Numbered from the stretch's first letter, positions 52,076 to 61,559 are shown. The stretch is DNA of 64,000 bases from Marinobacterium nitratireducens (GCF_014645375.1 NZ_BMLT01000003.1:397143-461142), one strand, 5' to 3'. A program made the numbers and translations. Notes: generated by a model from the letters alone, not told the origin.

Positions 52076-52777
52076 CTATTTCGCGATACTGAGGGTAAGC
52101 TCGCCCACACCCTCGACAAAGCCGGTGATCCGGTCGCCCGCCACCACGGCGCCGACGCCTTCGGGTGTGCCGGTATAGATCAGGTCGCCAGGCTGCAGGT
52201 GGTAGAACTTCGACAGGTGGGCAATGATCTCGCGCACGTTCCAGATCAACTTGGTCAGCTCGGATTTCTGGCGGGTCTCGCCATTGACGGCCAACTCGAT
52301 CGCGCCCGAATCGACAATGCCGGTCTGGGTTTTCGGCACGATCGGGGAGATCACCGCCGACTCCTCGAAATCCTTGCCCAAATCCCAGGGGCGGCCGGTT
52401 TCACGCGCCTTGAGCTGCAGATCGCGACGGGTCATGTCCAGGCCGGCGGCGTAGCCAAAGATCAGGTCCTCCGCATCGGCTTCGGCGACCTCGAAGCCTT
52501 CCTTGCCGATGGCGACCACAAACTCCATCTCGTAGTGGTAGTTGCCGGTTTGCGGCGGATAACTAATCTCGGCGCCGGCCGGAATCAACGCGCTCGGATG
52601 CTTGGTGAAGTAGAACGGCTCCTGCGTCGTCTTGTCGACGCTGGTGCCCATTTCGGCAGCGTGGGCGTGGTAGTTGCGGCCGACGCAGAAAATGCGGTGA
52701 ACCGGAAACAGTGCATCGGTACCGGCGATGGCAGTCAGGGTCTGGGGTTTGGCAGGGAAAATCAGTTTGTCGCTCAT
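52076..52777 (-). CDS. nagK: Fumarylpyruvate hydrolase (FAH family)
   Basis: 233 residues. FAH-fold hydrolase cleaving fumarylpyruvate to fumarate and pyruvate. Signatures: FPVHRIFCVGRNYHAHAAEMG, EPFYFTKHPSALIP, the metal pair YHYEMEFVVAIGKEG (E-x-E), GYAAGLDMTRRDLQLKARETGRPWDLGKDFEESAVISPI and GDLIYTGTPEGVGAVVAGD. The TRRDLQ...GRPWDLGKDF run is characteristic of NagK-like fumarylpyruvate hydrolases. Last gene of the gentisate operon, 179 bp after the gentisate dioxygenase; that gap contains another hairpin repeat. Confidence 0.9.
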   Translation of the reverse strand: MSDKLIFPAKPQTLTAIAGTDALFPVHRIFCVGRNYHAHAAEMGTSVDKTTQEPFYFTKHPSALIPAGAEISYPPQTGNYHYEMEFVVAIGKEGFEVAEADAEDLIFGYAAGLDMTRRDLQLKARETGRPWDLGKDFEESAVISPIVPKTQTGIVDSGAIELAVNGETRQKSELTKLIWNVREIIAHLSKFYHLQPGDLIYTGTPEGVGAVVAGDRITGFVEGVGELTLSIAK

Positions 52778-52832
52778 AATCGGGGGCTCTCTGTCGTTGA
52801 CTAATCAATGGTAATCGGCGGCATCCGACTAA

Positions 52833-52935
52833 CGTAGGGTGCACTGAGCGCAGCGAACTGCACCGCTCATTGGCTCCTGGGGTGACTCGAAGCACGACGC
52901 GGCACGTTTCGCTACGCTCAAGGTGCCCTACGGGT
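52833..52935. repeat. Hairpin repeat inside the gentisate operon
   Basis: Bounded by GTAGGGTGCAC and GGTGCCCTAC, with internal GAGCGCAGCGAA/TTTCGCTACGCTC complementarity. Resembles REP/ERIC-like intergenic repeats but is different in sequence from the AGGATGGGT family. Confidence 0.6.
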
Positions 52936-52956
52936 TGCGAACGGAACCGCCAATCA

Positions 52957-53988
52957 CTAATAAATGCCGAGGTAGCGGTGCAGTGGCGCTTCGTCGGCGG
53001 TGATCAGGAATGCAGGCGCGTCTTCGGAGTCGTTGCTGAAAACGATATCGGTGTAGCCCGGCGCGGACAGGGTGTCCTTCGCGTTCCAGGCAAGCGGTTC
53101 GCCGCCGTCGACGCCCATGCGTCCACTGCCCTCCACTGCATGGAAGACGCAGGCGGTGGTACGTTTCGGCAGCACGACGGTTTCACCGGGGCGCAGCATG
53201 ATGGCGCCGAAGCCTATGCTCGGGAACAGGCTAGCGCCGGTCTCGGGATTGACGTAATCAATCCGCAGCAGCTCTTCGCGGTAGTGTTCCGCCATCTCGA
53301 TCAGGCATTTGCGCGTCCGGGTCCAAGGATAACGCAGCATCGGCGCGGCTTCCTGGGCGCGCTTGAAATTGACGTTCGGCACGACGCCCGCGGCACTGTA
53401 CTCGGCGAAGGATTTGTCCCGCGCCCGCCTGGTCGGCTGCGGTTCGCCCTCCATCGCCCAGGAGCCTTCGAGCTGATACATCAGCGGCAGGTCGAGCACG
53501 TCGAGCCAGACGATCGGCCCATCGCCTTCGTGATGGTGCTCATGCCATTTGCCGGCCGGCGTCAGGATCAGGTCGCCCCGCTCCATGCGGCAGGGTTCGC
53601 CGTCGACGGTGGTGTAGGCGCCCTCACCTTCGACAATGATGCGTACGGCATTCGGTGTATGCCTGTGGTTCGGCGCCGTCTCGCCCGGCAGGATCAGCTG
53701 CAGGCCCATGTAGATACTTGGCGTTGCCTGCATGTTGTTGAGACCATGCCCCGGATTGGCCAACACCAGCACGCGGCGCTCGGCCTTTTCCATCGGCGTC
53801 AGTTCGCCGGCCTGTAACAGCAGCGGGCGCACCGCCTCGTATTTCCAGTTCAGGGTTTGTGTCCTGCGGCTGGGGACGTTCGGCGGCAATACCGCGCGCA
53901 TATTGGGCCACAGCGGTACCAGATTCTCGCCGGTCAGCTGATCGCGATAAGACTGGGGCAGCTCTTCGAGTGTGCCAAGTGCGTGCAT
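52957..53988 (-). CDS. nagI: Gentisate 1,2-dioxygenase
   Basis: 343 residues, bicupin Fe(II) enzyme cleaving gentisate to maleylpyruvate. Iron ligands in the N-terminal cupin: His108 and His110 (APNHRHTPNAVRIIVEGEG) and the His-rich GKWHEHHHEGDGPIVWLD (about 149-153). Also VLVLANPGHGLNNMQATPSIYMGLQLILPGE and LRIDYVNPETGASLFPSIGFGAIMLRPGE, both hallmarks of GDO. Lies between the isomerase and hydrolase genes in a three-gene leftward operon. Confidence 0.95.
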   Translation of the reverse strand: MHALGTLEELPQSYRDQLTGENLVPLWPNMRAVLPPNVPSRRTQTLNWKYEAVRPLLLQAGELTPMEKAERRVLVLANPGHGLNNMQATPSIYMGLQLILPGETAPNHRHTPNAVRIIVEGEGAYTTVDGEPCRMERGDLILTPAGKWHEHHHEGDGPIVWLDVLDLPLMYQLEGSWAMEGEPQPTRRARDKSFAEYSAAGVVPNVNFKRAQEAAPMLRYPWTRTRKCLIEMAEHYREELLRIDYVNPETGASLFPSIGFGAIMLRPGETVVLPKRTTACVFHAVEGSGRMGVDGGEPLAWNAKDTLSAPGYTDIVFSNDSEDAPAFLITADEAPLHRYLGIY

Positions 53989-54076
53989 ATACCACTCCTC
54001 TTATTGTTTATCCCGGAGCCAGGCCCCTGCGTTTGTCTGGATTCTGTACACTGGCAGTTGTGCCAGCCGGCAATAC

Positions 54077-54718
54077 TCAGGCGGCAAAATCAGGTTGCCG
54101 CGAAGGCTCGGCCTGCTGGAATGCGGCTTGGCGGCAGCAGTGCTCGTATACCGCCATGATTCGCGGGTAGGCCGATAGATCGCAGCCGAAGCGCTGGGCG
54201 TTGGCGACCTGGGGGACCAGGCAGACGTCGGCCAGCGTCGGGGTCTCGCCAAAGCAGAAGTCGCCGTAACCGTGACGGGCCAGCCTCTCTTCAAGCGCCG
54301 TGAAGCCTTCCGCGACCCAGTGGCGGTACCAGTCGCGTTTCTGTTCGTCACTGACGTCCAGTTCCTTGGTCAGGTAACCGAGTACGCGCAGGTTGTTGAT
54401 CGGGTGCATATCGGCGGCTATTGCACTGGCCACTTCCAGCACGCGGGCTTTCAGCTTCGGCTCTGCCGGCACCAGACGCGGTTCCGGACAGATATCGTCG
54501 AGGTAGCTGATAATGGCCAGCGACTGGCTCAGCGAAAAGCCGTCGTCGCCCTCGAGCACCGGCACCCCCTTGGACGGGTTCAGTTCGCTGTAGTGATGGC
54601 TGCGCTGTTCACCGACCCGGATATTGATACCCTGGTAGTCGTATTCCAGTCCCTTCAGCGCCAGAGCAATGCGGACGCGGTAGGACGTGGAGCTGTTGAA
54701 AAAGCTGTAAAGTTTCAT
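54077..54718 (-). CDS. nagL: Maleylpyruvate isomerase (zeta-class GST)
   Basis: 213 residues, start at 54718 matching the family's MKLYSFFNSSTSYRVRIALALKGLEYDYQGINIRVGEQRSHHYSELNPSKGVPVLEGDDG. The SSTSYRVRIAL motif provides the glutathione-activating Ser; LSQSLAIISYLDD follows. Isomerises maleylpyruvate to fumarylpyruvate using glutathione; a maleylacetoacetate isomerase is the sequence-level alternative, but the gentisate neighbours decide. First gene of the operon, divergent from a LysR gene. Confidence 0.92.
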   Translation of the reverse strand: MKLYSFFNSSTSYRVRIALALKGLEYDYQGINIRVGEQRSHHYSELNPSKGVPVLEGDDGFSLSQSLAIISYLDDICPEPRLVPAEPKLKARVLEVASAIAADMHPINNLRVLGYLTKELDVSDEQKRDWYRHWVAEGFTALEERLARHGYGDFCFGETPTLADVCLVPQVANAQRFGCDLSAYPRIMAVYEHCCRQAAFQQAEPSRQPDFAA

Positions 54719-54860
54719 CGGGTCTCCCTCGTATCGCCGGCGCCAGCAGCCTGTCGGCTCGCAGTGAGAGCGCCGCCCGGTGTGAAACTGATTATTCACG
54801 GGACACCCCATAGCGAATAATGATATTTTTGGATACACCCATACTTTATTTCGTATACCT
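54719..54860. promoter_or_regulatory. Divergent promoter of gentisate operon and LysR gene
   Basis: Includes a dyad ATTATTC (54791-54797)...GAATAAT (54815-54821) and T-rich AT stretches near 54825-54860, consistent with a LysR binding region. No finer site is claimed. Confidence 0.45.
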
Positions 54861-55784
54861 ATGGACTGGACACGCCGCCTTCGCTTCCGTCATCTGCAAC
54901 TGCTGATCAGCCTCGCCGAAACCGGCAGCCTCAGCGATACAGCCCGCCAGGCGCATACCACCCAGCCGGGACTGTCAAAGTGGCTTAAGGAGCTGGAGGA
55001 GGACGCGGGGGCCTCGCTGTTCGAGCGCCATGCCCGGGGTCTCACGCCGACCCCGACGGGGGAGCTACTGGTCAGCCATGCGCGGCGGATCCAGACCGAA
55101 ATGGAGCGCGCGCAACTCAATCTTGAAGCACTGCAGGAAGGCAGCAACCGTACCTTCGCGGTCGGCACCTCGCCCGCTGCCGCGCCGAGCTTCGTCCCCG
55201 CCGCCATGATGAAATTTCTAAGACAGCACCCAAAGACACGGCTGCAGCTGCAGGAAAACACCATGAACGCCATGCTCGAGCAACTGGAGCATGGCAGCCT
55301 CGATGTCGTTGTCGGCCGGCTGGACAACTTCGAGCCGCGTCCGAGCCTGCGCACCGAAGCGCTGTACGACGAGCCGCTCAGGATCATCGCGCGGGTCGAA
55401 CATCCGCTGTCCTACGAACGCAATATCAGCTGGGATCAGGTGCTGAAATACGACTGGGTTGTCTGGCCACGCGGCACACCGATACGCAGCCGGCTCGAAA
55501 ATGCACTGACCGCCGCGGGCCTGCATAGGCCTCATTACCGGATAGAATCGACGTCCCAGGTCGGCAATCTCTGGCTGCTGCAGTACAGCGACATGCTCTC
55601 GGTCGCATCGGAGCGGATCGCGCGGCACTTTACCGACCGCGGCCTGGTGGTCCCCCTCGATATCGAGCTCGGCAGCGAAGGCGGCTTCGTCGGCATGTGC
55701 TGGCGCGACGAGGCGAACCCCGACGCGGCACTGCAGGACCTGCTGGACTGTTTTCGCCAGGCAGTATCCCTGATGTTCGATTGA
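54861..55784 (+). CDS. LysR-family regulator, probable activator of gentisate operon
   Basis: 307 residues. HTH in RLRFRHLQLLISLAETGSLSDTARQAHTTQPGLSKWLKELEEDAGASLFERHARGLTPTPTGELLV. The effector domain (FAVGTSPAAAPSFVPAAMMKFLRQHPKTRLQLQEN ... LDVVVGRLDN) is of the GbpR/CbbR-like subgroup. Divergent from nagL with 142 bp between, so control of the gentisate genes is the simplest reading. Effector probably gentisate or a pathway compound (inferred). Confidence 0.88.
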   Translation: MDWTRRLRFRHLQLLISLAETGSLSDTARQAHTTQPGLSKWLKELEEDAGASLFERHARGLTPTPTGELLVSHARRIQTEMERAQLNLEALQEGSNRTFAVGTSPAAAPSFVPAAMMKFLRQHPKTRLQLQENTMNAMLEQLEHGSLDVVVGRLDNFEPRPSLRTEALYDEPLRIIARVEHPLSYERNISWDQVLKYDWVVWPRGTPIRSRLENALTAAGLHRPHYRIESTSQVGNLWLLQYSDMLSVASERIARHFTDRGLVVPLDIELGSEGGFVGMCWRDEANPDAALQDLLDCFRQAVSLMFD

Positions 55785-55889
55785 GTGCCGCGCACAGGGC
55801 CCTGGCCGCTGTTTTCATACCGCCTTAAGCGAGCTAGCTTTAACACCGAAGAAACCGACCCAAATGGACATCCCCAGAGTGGAAGCCTG

Positions 55890-56807
55890 ATGTACGACCG
55901 TATCACTCAGCGGCAACTGCTGCTGTTCGTTGAAATCATCAAGCAGGGCAGCGTCGCCGGCGCGGCGGACGCCCTGTCGATCACCCAGTCGGCGGCCTCC
56001 AAAAGCCTGGGTCAGCTGGAACAGGTGGTCGGGGAGCGGCTGCTGGAGCGCAACCGCGCCGGTATCCTGCTGACCCCGGCCGGCGAGATATTCCACCGCT
56101 ACGCCAGTGCCAGCCTGACAGCCGTTCGCCAGGGCATGGAGCTGATCGCACAGAGCCGCAAGGATGCCCGCCACGCGGTGCTGCTCGGCTCCCTGCCCAA
56201 CGTCGCTTCGGAAGTCCTGCCGGCCGCGGTCGCGGCGTTCAAGACCCGGCATCAGGATGTACCGGTGAAAATCATCACCGACACCAACCGTAATCTGCTA
56301 ACCCTGCTGAGAACCGCCGAGGTGGACTTCGTGGTCGGCCGTTTCGCCGAACCCGCCGACATGATGGGGCTGCACTTCGAGCGCCTCTATTACGAAACCC
56401 TGGCACTGGTCGCCCGGCCCGGCCATCCGCTGCTGTCACCAGCGCCGCTGTCGCTGCGCGATATCACCGATTATGCGGTGATCCTGCCACCGCCCGGAAC
56501 CGTTATACGTCCGGAGATCGACCGCTTTTTTCTGAGTCGCGGCCTGATCGAGCTGCCGAACACCATCGAGACGCTGTCGGTCGAGTTCGGGCGGCATTAC
56601 GCGCTGCAGAACGATGCACTCTGGATAACCGCCCGCGGCATACTGAGGCCGGACATCGAAGCCGGCGTGCTGCAGGAGCTTGCGGTCGACCTCACCGCCA
56701 CCGAGAGCGCAGTGGGCATATCGACCCGCGCCGAGGCTGGCCTGACCCGGCTCAGCGCCGAGCTGATCGAACAGTTGCGCATTGCCAGCCGCCTGATCAA
56801 ACCCTGA
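55890..56807 (+). CDS. LysR-family regulator (GbpR/PcaQ-like)
   Basis: 305 residues from ATG 55890; the frame from 55785 begins immediately after the previous LysR and lacks conservation. HTH: YDRITQRQLLLFVEIIKQGSVAGAADALSITQSAASKSLGQLEQVVGERLLERNRAGILLTPAGEIFHRYA. Effector domain: GSLPNVASEVLPAAVAAFKTRHQDVPVKIITDTNRNLLTLLRTAEVDFVVGRFAEPADM. It lies upstream of the TAXI-TRAP/sulfatase operon in the same direction, 138 bp before it, and may regulate that operon. Confidence 0.88.
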   Translation: MYDRITQRQLLLFVEIIKQGSVAGAADALSITQSAASKSLGQLEQVVGERLLERNRAGILLTPAGEIFHRYASASLTAVRQGMELIAQSRKDARHAVLLGSLPNVASEVLPAAVAAFKTRHQDVPVKIITDTNRNLLTLLRTAEVDFVVGRFAEPADMMGLHFERLYYETLALVARPGHPLLSPAPLSLRDITDYAVILPPPGTVIRPEIDRFFLSRGLIELPNTIETLSVEFGRHYALQNDALWITARGILRPDIEAGVLQELAVDLTATESAVGISTRAEAGLTRLSAELIEQLRIASRLIKP

Positions 56808-56945
56808 TACAAGGAAAAAAAGTCATATGAACGGACAAGAATTCGCTTTAGCGCGCATTATATTCCGTTAAAAATGATCTACATCAAGATCAGCGGTACC
56901 CTGGGCGACCTGGGGCACCGCCATAACAATAACTTGGAGTAGATC

Positions 56946-57911
56946 ATGACGAAGCGATTTTCCCGACTGGTCCTGAGCACGATTCTCGCCTCTACCCTTG
57001 CCGTTCTGCCGTTTACCACCCAGGCCCGCACCCTCAGCATCGGCACCAATCCCCAGGGTTCCGTCGCCTATGCCTCGGGTTCTGCTATCGCCGACGTGGT
57101 GGGCGATGCCATCGGTACCCCCTTTACCGTTATCCCGCAGGGCGGCCCCACCGCGATTATCCCCGCGATGACCGCGGGCGAGTTCGACTTCGCCTTCGCC
57201 AATGTCGTCGCCGCGGCGACCGCCCTGGACGGCAAGGGCCCGTTCAAGGGTCGCAAATTCGAGTCACTGCGCGTCGCCGCGGTGGTTTATCCGCTGCACC
57301 TGGGTGTTTACGTCAAGAAGGATTCGCCGATTAAGTCGTTTGGCGACCTGCGCGGACAGCGCGTCGCGTCGGCATTCAAGTCTCAGTCCAACCTCGCCGG
57401 TTTCATGACCTCGGCGCTGGCGATGTCCGGCATGAGCTACGATGACGTCACCGCGGTCCCGGTCCAGAACGGTGTTCAGGCGATGGACGAACTGATCGAC
57501 GGCGGCCTGGACGCGACGATTTTCAGTACCAAGGCCGGCGTGGTGCAGAAAGCCGACGCCGTGGTCGGCGTTCGCGCACTGTCGGTGGACAGCTCCGACA
57601 GTGCCAGCGCAACCCTGGCCGAGCGCTCTCCGGGCGCCTACGTTGCCGAAGTCGCGGCCGGCTCCGTGCCGGGCGTTGCAGCGCCCACCAACGTGATCGA
57701 GGCTCCCTTCGTCGTGCTGACCGACAGCCAGGTCGACGAGGAAACCGTCTACCAGGTCGTCAAAGCCCTGGCGGAGAACAAGGACAAGCTTGCCGTCGCC
57801 GCCAGCGACTTCGAAGCACTGGACCTCAACACCATGGGACAAAGCAAGCTTCCGGTGCCCTACCACCCCGGCGCCATCCGCTTTTACCAGGAAAAAGGGG
57901 TATGGCAGTAA
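56946..57911 (+). CDS. TAXI-family TRAP substrate-binding protein (second)
   Basis: 321 residues. Signal peptide residues 1-27 (KRFSRLVLSTILASTLAVLPFTTQA-RTLS). Mature TAXI pattern: LSIGTNPQGSVAYASGSAIADVVGDAIGTPFTVIPQGGPTAIIPAMTAGEFDFAFANVVAAATAL, YPLHLGVYVKKDSPIKSFGDLRGQRVASAFKSQSN, C-terminal PYHPGAIRFYQEKGVW. Binds an organic anion in the periplasm for the permease 82 bp downstream. Start supported by TTGGAG 8 nt before the ATG. Confidence 0.93.
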   Translation: MTKRFSRLVLSTILASTLAVLPFTTQARTLSIGTNPQGSVAYASGSAIADVVGDAIGTPFTVIPQGGPTAIIPAMTAGEFDFAFANVVAAATALDGKGPFKGRKFESLRVAAVVYPLHLGVYVKKDSPIKSFGDLRGQRVASAFKSQSNLAGFMTSALAMSGMSYDDVTAVPVQNGVQAMDELIDGGLDATIFSTKAGVVQKADAVVGVRALSVDSSDSASATLAERSPGAYVAEVAAGSVPGVAAPTNVIEAPFVVLTDSQVDEETVYQVVKALAENKDKLAVAASDFEALDLNTMGQSKLPVPYHPGAIRFYQEKGVWQ

Positions 57912-57992
57912 TCTGACTGCCCACCCGCCCCCCGGGCGGCGCCCTTCAAACGACCGGTGCCGCCCCCACCCCCCTGATTCAAAGTGACCTCC

Positions 57993-59891
57993 ATGAAAAA
58001 AATTGCCATCAACACGCTCGGGGTGATCCTCGTCGTGCTCGCAGTTCTGTGGGCGTTCGATATCCAGCGCCTCGTCGGGCTCAACCTTTACAAGGGACAG
58101 TACCTCTACGTACTTGTCGCCCTTGCGGTACTGGTTGTCTTTATCTCGCACCCGCTGGTCCGTACCCGTCCGGGGCTGTCGCTGCTGCTTGATATGCCCG
58201 TCGCTTTGCTGGGGTGTCTGGCATCGCTGTATATCGCCTTCGATTTCGAGACCCTGCTCGACCAGGCCAACCTCTACGATTTCCAGGTTTCCGGGCAGGT
58301 TCTCTCGGCGGTCATGATCCTGGTGCTGATCGAGGGCATACGGCGCGCCGCCGGTCTGTCGCTCGCAATCATCATCGCCGGCTCGCTGATGCTTGCGTAC
58401 TTCTCGGCCGATTTGCCAGAAGTCCTGTCGGGACGCCCGTTCCGGATGGATTCCTTCCTTTACAAAATGGCCTACCTCGACGGCAACATCCTGGGGGCGC
58501 CCCTGGCCACCGTCGGCAGCGTCGTCATCACCTTCGTGTTGATGGGGTCGGTGCTGCTCTGCACCGGTGGTGGCCGGTTCTTCTCGAACATTTCCGCTGC
58601 CCTGTTCGGCGGCGCCCGCGGCGGCTCGGCCAAGATCGCGGTAACCGCGTCCGGCCTGTTCGGCTCAATCTCGGGCTCCGCCGTGGCCAACGTCATTTCG
58701 ACCGGCATGATCACCATCCCGATGATGCGCAAGGCAGGCTACAAGGCGGAAACAGCTGCCGGCCTCGAAGCCGTCGCCTCCACCGGCGGCCAGCTGGTAC
58801 CGCCGGTGATGGGCGCCGCCGCCTTTCTGATGGCGGTCACCATTCAAACCGATTACTCTGCCGTGGTCCTTGCGGCGCTAGTTCCCGCCTTTCTGTATTA
58901 CCTAGCGCTTTTCCTGCAGATCGACCTGATCGCGGCCCGCGACGGCATTCGCGGGCTGCCCCGCGAGGAGCGCCCCAGAGCGCGGGATGAGCTTCGCTAC
59001 GGCTGGCTGTTCATCATGCCGTTCGTCGTGCTGATCACCGGTCTGTTCGTTTTCGCCTGGCGTCCCGAGTACGCGGCGCTGATCTCCACCGGCGCCCTGA
59101 TCGTCGCGCTCTATGTCTTCGGTGTGAACGGCAAGCGTCCGTCGCTGACGACCTGGTTCGAGGCGATCCGCGATACCGCCTCAGCCGCGGTCGGCATCGT
59201 CCTGATCGCCGCCGGTGCCGGCATCGTCATCGGCGCGCTCAACAACTCCGGCATCCTGTTCAAAATCACCGAAACCATCATCGACCTGGGCAACGGCAAC
59301 CTGGTCGGTCTGCTGCTGCTGGCAGCGATGATCTGCATCGTGCTGGGCATGGGCATGCCGACCGTCGGCGTCTACGCGCTGCTGTCGACGCTGGTCGCGG
59401 CACCCCTGGTCGAGCTCGGGATCGACAAGATGGCGGCTCACCTCTTCGTGCTCTACTTCGGCATGATGTCGCTGATTACACCACCGGTGGCGATCGCCTC
59501 CTTTGCCGCGGCGAGTCTCGCCAAAACCCCGGCGATGCGTACCGGTTTCGAGGCCACGCGCCTGGCATGGTCAGCCTACGTCATCCCGTTCGTGTTCGTG
59601 GTCAACCCGGCACTGATCTTCAGTGGTGACGCCATCGACATCGCGCTTGCCATCGTTCGCGCCACCGCCGGCGTCTGGCTGGTGACCGCCTGCATCGTAG
59701 GCTACCTCGGCGGTCCGCTCAGCCCGATGCGGCGCCTGACCTATCTGACGCTTGGCTGCCTGTTGCTGCTGCCCAAGGCAGCCTACCCCGAAAACATCGA
59801 ACTGACCGCTGCGCTCGTCACCCTGCTACTGGGCGCGCTGGTTCTGGCTTCCGAACACTTCGTACAGAAAAAGAGACAGGTAGCGCTGTGA
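57993..59891 (+). CDS. TRAP fused permease (4TM-12TM), second TAXI system
   Basis: 632 residues from ATG 57993 (a GTG at 57984 is in frame). Small-subunit-like N-terminal third fused to DctM domain. Hallmarks: ILVLIEGIRRAAGLSLAIIIAGSLMLAYFSADLPEVLSG, LFGSISGSAVANVISTGMITIPMMRKAGYKAETAAGLEAVASTGGQLVPPVMGAAAFLMA and GMGMPTVGVYALLSTLVAAPLVELGIDKMAAHLFVLYFGMMSLITPPVAIASFAAASLA. Its stop overlaps the sulfatase start (TGATG), so the two are translated as a coupled pair. Confidence 0.93.
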   Translation: MKKIAINTLGVILVVLAVLWAFDIQRLVGLNLYKGQYLYVLVALAVLVVFISHPLVRTRPGLSLLLDMPVALLGCLASLYIAFDFETLLDQANLYDFQVSGQVLSAVMILVLIEGIRRAAGLSLAIIIAGSLMLAYFSADLPEVLSGRPFRMDSFLYKMAYLDGNILGAPLATVGSVVITFVLMGSVLLCTGGGRFFSNISAALFGGARGGSAKIAVTASGLFGSISGSAVANVISTGMITIPMMRKAGYKAETAAGLEAVASTGGQLVPPVMGAAAFLMAVTIQTDYSAVVLAALVPAFLYYLALFLQIDLIAARDGIRGLPREERPRARDELRYGWLFIMPFVVLITGLFVFAWRPEYAALISTGALIVALYVFGVNGKRPSLTTWFEAIRDTASAAVGIVLIAAGAGIVIGALNNSGILFKITETIIDLGNGNLVGLLLLAAMICIVLGMGMPTVGVYALLSTLVAAPLVELGIDKMAAHLFVLYFGMMSLITPPVAIASFAAASLAKTPAMRTGFEATRLAWSAYVIPFVFVVNPALIFSGDAIDIALAIVRATAGVWLVTACIVGYLGGPLSPMRRLTYLTLGCLLLLPKAAYPENIELTAALVTLLLGALVLASEHFVQKKRQVAL

Positions 59892-61489
59892 TGACCCAGA
59901 AACGCACCAACTTTATCCTCTTCATGACCGATCAGCACCGTGCCGACCATCTCGGCTGCTATGGCCACAGGGTGCTGCGTACGCCACACATCGACAGTCT
60001 GGCCGCGGCCGGAACCCTGTTCGAGGAGTTCTATGTCGCCAGCCCCGTCTGCATGCCGAACCGCTCCAGCCTGATGACGGGCCGGATGCCGTCGGTTCAC
60101 GGCGTGCGGGCCAACGGCATTCCGCTGTCCACCGACAATGTCACCTTCGTCGAACTGTTGCGCGAAGCCGGTTACGCCACCGCCCTGGTCGGCAAGAGTC
60201 ACCTGCAGAACTTCGTCGGTACGCCGTCGGTGCTGGAACAGGACGAGCCGCCGGCCGATTACCGTCAGCCTTCCGAGGCGCTGAGTCAGGCCACGCGGGA
60301 TCACCGCAAGGATGACCGCTACCGCAACGAGGAACCGGATTTCTGGTCCCGCGAGGGCGCCCGCGTCTCGACGCCCTTCTACGGCTTCGACCATGTCGAG
60401 CTGGTGACAGGCCACGGCGACGCTGTCGGCGGCGACTTCAAGCAGTGGCTGCTGCAGCGCGAACCGGACGCTGCCAGCCTGCTCGGGCCGGATAACCAGT
60501 TGCCACACGACTACAGTTGCCCCCAGGCGGTGCGTACCGCCGTGCCGGAGGAACTCTACTCGACCACGTTCATTGCCGAGCGTGCAGAAGCCTGGCTGCA
60601 GGAAAACGCCAATGGCGAGGACCCCTTCTTCATGATGGTCTCCTTCCCGGACCCGCATCACCCGTTCAACCCGCCCGGCAAGTACTGGGACATGTACAGC
60701 CCGGACGACATGGATGTGCCCGAGGCGTTCCGACGCACCGACTGGGAGGTACCGCCGCACGTGCAGGCGCTGTACGAGCAGCGGCGAACCGGTCGTGCAG
60801 CCCTGCACGGCATGAACAGCATCGGCAGCGAACTGGACGAGGCGCTCGAGGCGCGGGCGCTGACCTGCGGCATGATCAGCATGATCGACGATGCCGTCGG
60901 CCGCATACTGGCCGCGCTCGATGCCAGCGGCGAGCGGGAGAACACCGTGCTGCTGTTCACGTCGGATCACGGCGATCATCTAGGCGACCACCGACTGCTG
61001 TTCAAGGGGGCGGAACAGTACCGCGACATCACCCGTGTGCCCTTCATCTGGTGTGATCCGGCCAGCGCCACCCGCGGGCAGCGGCTGAAGGCACTCGGCT
61101 CGACCATCGATATCCCGGCCACGATCCTGGACCGCGCCCGGATCAACCCGTTCGCCGGCATCCAGGGCCGGACGCTGTTGCCGGTGATCGACGGCGACAA
61201 CCGCCACCAGCGGGATGTCGTCTTTATGCAGTACGACCACCAGCGCACCCACCCGGGCCTGGACGGCCCGCCGCGGGTTCATTCGATCTTCGATGGACGC
61301 TGGCGTATCAGCCTGTTCGAGGGCGTCGAGTGGGGCGAACTCTACGATCTGGAAACGGATCCGGGCGAATTCGTCAATCGCTGGGACGACCCGGACGCGG
61401 CGACCGAAAAGTACCGACTGATCGAGCGCCTGGCGCGCGCCGAGATCGAGCATATCGACCGCGCACCGCTGCCCACCAGCCTGGCATGA
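59891..61489 (+). CDS. Second cytoplasmic sulfatase-family enzyme
   Basis: 532 residues. Sulfatase signature Cys54-Met-Pro-Asn-Arg58 in SPVCMPNRSSLMTGRMPS, i.e. C-x-P-x-R with Asn in place of the usual Ser/Ala; metal residues in FMTDQHRADHLGCYGH (Asp14) and LFTSDHGDHLGDHRL; C-terminal FDGRWRISLFEGVEWGELYDLETDPGEFVNRWDDP. No signal peptide, so cytoplasmic. The start overlaps the TRAP permease stop by one base (a GTG one codon earlier is also in frame). Activity needs formylglycine formation by an enzyme encoded elsewhere. An aryl sulfate or related ester imported by the TAXI system is the inferred substrate; a phosphonate monoester is possible. Confidence 0.87.
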   Translation: MTQKRTNFILFMTDQHRADHLGCYGHRVLRTPHIDSLAAAGTLFEEFYVASPVCMPNRSSLMTGRMPSVHGVRANGIPLSTDNVTFVELLREAGYATALVGKSHLQNFVGTPSVLEQDEPPADYRQPSEALSQATRDHRKDDRYRNEEPDFWSREGARVSTPFYGFDHVELVTGHGDAVGGDFKQWLLQREPDAASLLGPDNQLPHDYSCPQAVRTAVPEELYSTTFIAERAEAWLQENANGEDPFFMMVSFPDPHHPFNPPGKYWDMYSPDDMDVPEAFRRTDWEVPPHVQALYEQRRTGRAALHGMNSIGSELDEALEARALTCGMISMIDDAVGRILAALDASGERENTVLLFTSDHGDHLGDHRLLFKGAEQYRDITRVPFIWCDPASATRGQRLKALGSTIDIPATILDRARINPFAGIQGRTLLPVIDGDNRHQRDVVFMQYDHQRTHPGLDGPPRVHSIFDGRWRISLFEGVEWGELYDLETDPGEFVNRWDDPDAATEKYRLIERLARAEIEHIDRAPLPTSLA

Positions 61490-61517
61490 GTGACGGTTCA
61501 AGCAAAATCTTTCACGA

Positions 61518-61559
61518 GGGCTGGCCCGGAAATTCAATCCGGGCTCAGCCTAAATTTTC
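61518..61559 (+). terminator. Terminator after sulfatase
   Basis: GGCTGGCCCGGA and TCCGGGCTCAGCC pair (interrupted by unpaired bases), followed by TAAATTTTC. Ends the TAXI-TRAP/sulfatase operon. Confidence 0.7.
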
